A stretch of 64,000 bases of DNA from Pseudomonas congelans (lineage in GTDB: Bacteria > Pseudomonadota > Gammaproteobacteria > Pseudomonadales > Pseudomonadaceae), in contig NZ_FNJH01000001.1 of assembly GCF_900103225.1 (NCBI RefSeq), forward strand, positions 1 to 64,000, written 5' to 3'. The notes under the pieces are model-generated. The model did not search any database. It was not told the DNA's origin and saw nothing but the letters and a program-made list of their open reading frames with translations. A program made the translations under genes and the position numbers. Below are positions 60,582 through 64,000 of this stretch, one piece after another (position 1 is the stretch's first letter; each line of letters begins with the position of its first letter).

Positions 60582-61408
60582 GACTTTCGATAAGCCATGA
60601 GACCACCTATCACTACGATGACCAGGTGCGTTCGAGTATCCAGTATCTGCGCCTGACGCCTCACGACAGTGAACGTCAGCAAGTGCTCAGCTGGCAGCTG
60701 ACGTTGCCACGGCCGGTGCGTGCGCAGATCGACCCCTTTGGCAATATTCTGCATGTCCTGAGCCTGGAAGAGCCGCACGAAGCCATCATCATCGGCGCGC
60801 GCGGGCAGGTGGAAATCGACGAAACCCGTGAGGCCGAGCACGAAAGCCAGTCTGCGTTGCCGTTTTTGCGCGTTACACGACTGACCGAGCCTGACGAAGC
60901 GATTCGCAGCTTTGCGGCCATGGAGTGTCGCAAGCGGGCTGACCGCACCGGGTTGATCGACCTGATGCAGGCGCTCAATCAGCACATGACCTACACCCAG
61001 GGCGCGACCGAAGTGGACACCAGTGCCGCGCAGGCCTTCGCCGGACGCTCGGGCGTGTGTCAGGACCATACCCACGCGTTTCTCGCCTGTGCCCGCAGCC
61101 TTGGGGTGCCGGCTCGTTATGTCTCAGGTTATCTGTGCAGCGAAGACAGCGAACACCTGTCCAGCCACGCCTGGGCCGAGGCCTGGATAGACGACGCCTG
61201 GTACAGTTTTGATGTGACCAATCAGTTGGCCATCCCCGAGCGCCATTTGAAACTGGCGGTAGGGCTGGACTATCTGGACGCCTGCCCGGTGCGCGGCATG
61301 CGCCGCGGCGGCGGATCCGAGCAGATGCATGCCAAGGTTGTGGTATCGCCCATGACCGGCACGCCGAAAGTGAAAACCCGCGTGCAGGTCCAGACGCAGC
61401 ATCAATAA
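60578..61408 (+). CDS. Transglutaminase-like protein
   Basis: A 276-residue cytosolic protein. An N-terminal beta region (MRLSISHETTYHYDDQVRSS) is followed by the transglutaminase core with the full triad: Cys161 in GRSGVCQDHTHAFLACARSL, His197 in LSSHAWAEAWIDD and Asp212 in FDVTNQ. It likely acts as a peptidase or amidase, or transfers an acyl group to an amine. Third gene of the ATP-grasp/alpha-E operon, coupled by a 4-base overlap. Confidence 0.92.
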   Translation: MRLSISHETTYHYDDQVRSSIQYLRLTPHDSERQQVLSWQLTLPRPVRAQIDPFGNILHVLSLEEPHEAIIIGARGQVEIDETREAEHESQSALPFLRVTRLTEPDEAIRSFAAMECRKRADRTGLIDLMQALNQHMTYTQGATEVDTSAAQAFAGRSGVCQDHTHAFLACARSLGVPARYVSGYLCSEDSEHLSSHAWAEAWIDDAWYSFDVTNQLAIPERHLKLAVGLDYLDACPVRGMRRGGGSEQMHAKVVVSPMTGTPKVKTRVQVQTQHQ

Positions 61409-61465
61409 CCTTTACGCTCACGCTTTGCGTCATGAAATGGCCGGGCTCAACTGCCTGGCCGTTGC

Positions 61466-61837
61466 TTATTCGGCGGGATCGTCGGTGATGTCGTAGAGCG
61501 CGTTGTGCAGCTCTTCATAGTTACCGCCATTGATAACGCTGAAGTAGCCCGCAGACCTGAGCTTTTCCTGGGCCCTGTCGGCCTTGCTGTCCGTACTGCT
61601 GAAAATGACGAACACGGCATTGCGGTCGTTGAGCACCTGTTTCATCTGATTGACCAGCCGTCGCTCATCGACGCGTACGGCGTTCAGCACCGTGCCTGCG
61701 TCATAGTCGGTCTGGCTACGCACATCCATCGCCAGCTTGCCTTCCTTCAGCGCAGTCACGGCCGCAGCCTGATCGACTACCCCCGCGTGTGCTGCGAAAC
61801 TGCTGACAAGTGCACAAGCAGCAATCCATTGGCGCAT
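61466..61837 (-). CDS. Exported rhodanese-fold protein without the catalytic cysteine
   Basis: A 123-residue protein. A signal peptide (MRQWIAACALVSSFAAHAGV) is followed by a single rhodanese domain: AMDVRSQTDYDAGTVLNAV and the loop NAVFVIFSSTDSKADRA. Where PspE-type rhodaneses have cysteine, this loop reads phenylalanine-serine-serine (F79-S81). Thus sulfur transfer is unlikely. GGAGG precedes ATG 61837. Convergent with the transglutaminase gene, 57 bases away. Confidence 0.84.
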   Translation of the reverse strand: MRQWIAACALVSSFAAHAGVVDQAAAVTALKEGKLAMDVRSQTDYDAGTVLNAVRVDERRLVNQMKQVLNDRNAVFVIFSSTDSKADRAQEKLRSAGYFSVINGGNYEELHNALYDITDDPAE

Positions 61838-61904
61838 AAACTCCACCTCCCTCAGTGCGAATGGAAAGAGTGGCACAGTTGATCGTTGTTCGAAAGCGCG
61901 TGGA

Positions 61905-62006
61905 TCAGCCAAACAATCGATTCAGGTTAGGCACGATCAATAACAGCGCAGTGGTGAAAAGGATCAATCCCGCCTGACGTACTTTGGAGTGCTTGAACTT
62001 GAACAT
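61905..62006 (-). CDS. Single-span membrane peptide
   Basis: A 33-residue peptide, MFKFKHSKVRQAGLILFTTA followed by LLLIVPNLNRLFG. Basic N-terminus (about 2-10), one hydrophobic helix (12-26) and a short tail. AAGG lies 11 bases ahead of the ATG. It reads cleanly from the start to a TGA stop and is upstream of the rhodanese gene by 67 bases on the same strand. Function unknown; existence needs proof of expression. Confidence 0.45.
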   Translation of the reverse strand: MFKFKHSKVRQAGLILFTTALLLIVPNLNRLFG

Positions 62007-62446
62007 GGCTGACCGCCTTTTGTTGTTATTCCTGAGCGACAAAAGCAGGCCCGATCTGCAAGACAGATAATCGACTGCTGGCAAGGTTGCGCATTGAACA
62101 GGTGAGCCCGGTCATTCGACCGCTGGCCCGAGCGCTGAAAGGATTTTGCGCATTTCCTGTTACAGATATAACCATAGAGCCGAGGCGCCCTGTAGTTTAG
62201 AACTGTTGGGAATCTAAAACTGTTTATCTAGACTTGAACGCTATTAACGGGAGTGGCACTGAATGCACAGGCCTTTTCTAGACGCTTCGTCAGTGACCAT
62301 CAGCGTTGCACCGTTCGTCCGGGGCAGATTTTTCCTACACCGAATAAACGTCTGAAACAGGCCGGAGTGCTGCTTGATTTGCCAAGGTCTTCAAGGCAGG
62401 CTCTGCCGGTGCGCTACTGCCTCATTACCGCTTCAGGGTCTCTTTT
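62007..62446. other. Gene-free stretch before the glutamine amidotransferase gene
   Basis: 440 bases. It contains TTTAGA (62196-62201) and TCTAAA (62213-62218), an inverted repeat. The sequence AACTGTTGGGAATCTA is followed closely by AACTGTTTATCTA, an imperfect direct repeat (62201-62231). A 31-codon frame at 62263 has GGGAG ahead but no recognised product. The rest looks featureless. Confidence 0.5.
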
Positions 62447-63175
62447 ATGTCTTTACGCATCTGTATTCTGGAAACCGACAATCTGCGACCTGAACTGGTC
62501 GAGCAATATCATGGGTATGGGCGGATGTTCGAATTACTCTTCGCTCGTCAGCCCCTCGCCGCAGAGCTGACGGTCTACAACGTGGTGCAAGGGGACTACC
62601 CACCTGCAGACGAGCAGTTCGATGCTTACCTGGTGACTGGCAGCAAGGCCGACTCATTTGGCACCGACCCGTGGATTCAGACCCTGAAGGTCTATCTGCT
62701 GGAGCTGTATCAGCGCGGCGAAAAACTGTTGGGTATCTGCTTCGGTCACCAGTTGCTGGCCTTGCTGCTGGGCGGCAAAACCGAGCGTGCCGTGCAGGGC
62801 TGGGGCGTCGGGATTCACCATTACCAACTGGCTTCCGCCAGGCCGTGGATGACGCCGGCGATGGACAAGCTCACGCTGTTGATCAGTCATCAGGATCAGG
62901 TCACTGCGCTGCCCGAGAACGCTACGGTGATTGCGTCCAGCGAGTTCTGCCCGTTTGCCGCCTACCATATCAATGATCAGGTGCTGTGTTTCCAGGGGCA
63001 TCCCGAGTTCATCCATGACTTTTCCCGCACCTTGCTCGACCTTCGTCAGGAAGCGCTGGGCGAGCAGATTTACAAGCAGGGTGTCGCGAGCCTGGACCAC
63101 GACCATCATGGCGCGACGGTGGCGGAGTGGATGATGCGCTTTGTGGCACACAAACCGGATAACCAGTCCGTCTGA
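62447..63175 (+). CDS. Class I glutamine amidotransferase-like protein
   Basis: A 242-residue cytosolic protein. The amidotransferase triad is present: cysteine in LLGICFGHQLLALLLGG (about 98-114), and histidine in CFQGHPEFIHDFS (about 183) with a glutamate two residues on. It looks like the stand-alone GATase group related to GMP synthase amidotransferase domain and the gamma-glutamyl hydrolases of polyamine breakdown (PuuD is more distant). The partner ammonia acceptor is not known. The ATG has only a weak ribosome site. Confidence 0.85.
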   Translation: MSLRICILETDNLRPELVEQYHGYGRMFELLFARQPLAAELTVYNVVQGDYPPADEQFDAYLVTGSKADSFGTDPWIQTLKVYLLELYQRGEKLLGICFGHQLLALLLGGKTERAVQGWGVGIHHYQLASARPWMTPAMDKLTLLISHQDQVTALPENATVIASSEFCPFAAYHINDQVLCFQGHPEFIHDFSRTLLDLRQEALGEQIYKQGVASLDHDHHGATVAEWMMRFVAHKPDNQSV

Positions 63176-63238
63176 CCTGGCGCATGGCTCATCGTCATGC
63201 GCTCGCCGGACTGTTTGAATGGGAATGGGCTGACGGAG

Positions 63239-64000
63239 TTATAGCCAGCCGGAGCGTTTGAAGCTGGCGAACAGCGCCGTACACCCGCCCAGAATGACAC
63301 CCAGTACGATGAAGTAGCCGTGTTCCCACTTGAGTTCGGGCATGTTCTCGAAATTCATGCCGTAGATGCCGGCAATGGCCGTCGGGAACGCCAGAATCGC
63401 TGCCCATCCGGCAAACTTGCGTTGCACGATGCTTTGCCGCGAAGACTCCAGCAGCAGGCCGATTTCGATGGTCTGGCTGGCGATGTCACACAGGTTGCCC
63501 AGGTCTTCCATCTGGCGCTTGACGTGAATTTCGACATCGCGAAAGTAGGGACGCATGTTCTTGTCGATGAACGGAAAACTGAGTCTCTGCAACTCTTCGC
63601 CCACTTCCACCATTGGTGCCACGTAGCGGCGCATGCGTAACAGGTCGCGGCGCAGGGCGTGAATGTGCTGGATATCGGACTCGCGCAACGAACCACCGAT
63701 GACACTCTGCTCCAGTTGCTCGAGCTCGGCGTGAATGGCTTCGGTCACCGGCTGATAGTTCTCGGTCACGAAGTCCAGAAGCGCGTAGAGCACGAAGTCT
63801 TCGCCGTGCTCCAGCAGCAGTGGTCTGGCCTCGCAGCGCTGACGCACCAGTCCGTAGGACTTGGAGTGACCGTTGCGCGAGGTGATGATATAGCCCTTGC
63901 CGGCGAAGATATGGGTTTCGATGAACAGCAGCTTGCCGTTGTCGCGCACGGGGGCGTACGTCACGATGAACAGCGCATCGCCAAAGGTTTCCAGCTTCGG
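63239..64000 (-). CDS. CorA family divalent cation transporter, cut by the window edge
   Basis: The C-terminal 253 residues of a magnesium/cobalt channel. The reading frame continues to position 64000 without a stop, so the N-terminus is missing. The cytosolic helix is followed by two membrane segments with the family hallmark YGMNFEN (GMN) and the loop after it (MPELKWEHGYF), ending FKRSGWL. Substrate is probably Mg2+. Confidence 0.93.
   Translation of the reverse strand, partial: PKLETFGDALFIVTYAPVRDNGKLLFIETHIFAGKGYIITSRNGHSKSYGLVRQRCEARPLLLEHGEDFVLYALLDFVTENYQPVTEAIHAELEQLEQSVIGGSLRESDIQHIHALRRDLLRMRRYVAPMVEVGEELQRLSFPFIDKNMRPYFRDVEIHVKRQMEDLGNLCDIASQTIEIGLLLESSRQSIVQRKFAGWAAILAFPTAIAGIYGMNFENMPELKWEHGYFIVLGVILGGCTALFASFKRSGWL

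Noticed and set aside
62253..62570. 105-codon frame overlapping the amidotransferase start
   Set aside because: It overlaps the real gene in another frame and shows no recognisable domain.

Overview
The window is about 64 kb of ordinary, densely coded chromosome from a fluorescent-type Pseudomonas, most likely the P. syringae group. This is inferred from the gene set (smc-zipA-ligA, dnaX-ybaB, prmB/aroC, mtnBDC, xdhABC-guaD), a GC content of roughly 60 percent, many long antisense open frames, and REP-type palindromes of the kind known from this genus. No phage, insertion sequence, integron, CRISPR array, tRNA or rRNA gene is visible. The only structural RNA I can name is the 4.5S SRP RNA. 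The right edge cuts a CorA-type transporter.

Layout. 1-7.2 kb: purine catabolism on the minus strand (xdhA-xdhB-xdhC-guaD) with a divergent GntR regulator. 7.2-14.3 kb: smc, zipA and ligA. 14.3-20.7 kb: an intergenic repeat, a zinc metallopeptidase-like protein, a GNAT acetyltransferase, 4.5S RNA, an MscS channel, a Tat-exported AcpA-type phosphatase and a periplasmic solute-binding protein. 20.8-25.3 kb: dnaX, ybaB (with no recR after it), a TusA-like protein, pdxB and a small protein. 25.5-36.1 kb: transport and housekeeping genes (ABC exporter, ppnP, exonuclease, second solute-binding protein, ethanolamine permease, pyrF, MDR oxidoreductase, LD-carboxypeptidase, BenE transporter, MarR regulator). 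36.2-42.7 kb: aminotransferase, GST, LprI-like protein, glutaredoxin-like protein, folE, a tiny lipoprotein, an Smr protein, an isochorismatase-fold protein and prmB. 42.8-50.1 kb: a coiled-coil membrane protein, an alpha/beta hydrolase, aroC, an MFS transporter, mtnB-mtnD-mtnC (methionine salvage) and a LuxR-type regulator with an autoinducer-binding domain. 50.2-57.7 kb: DUF3509 protein, ankyrin protein, ZIP transporter, speE, an LTA-synthase-like sulfatase and rraB. 58.2-64 kb: a three-gene ATP-grasp / alpha-E / transglutaminase operon, a rhodanese-fold protein without its catalytic cysteine, a 33-residue membrane peptide, a class I glutamine amidotransferase and corA.

The best candidates for under-described biology are: the tightly coupled ATP-grasp/alpha-E/transglutaminase operon, whose chemistry is not known to me; a strong minus-strand terminator at 57.84 kb with no gene in front of it (candidate small RNA); a REP pair that has been absorbed into the 3' end of xdhB and lengthens the protein; two enzyme-fold proteins whose nucleophilic cysteine is replaced; and two proteins under 60 residues (a Gly/Pro/His-rich lipoprotein and a single-span peptide). 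All functional calls rest on reading motifs by eye; no database search was possible.
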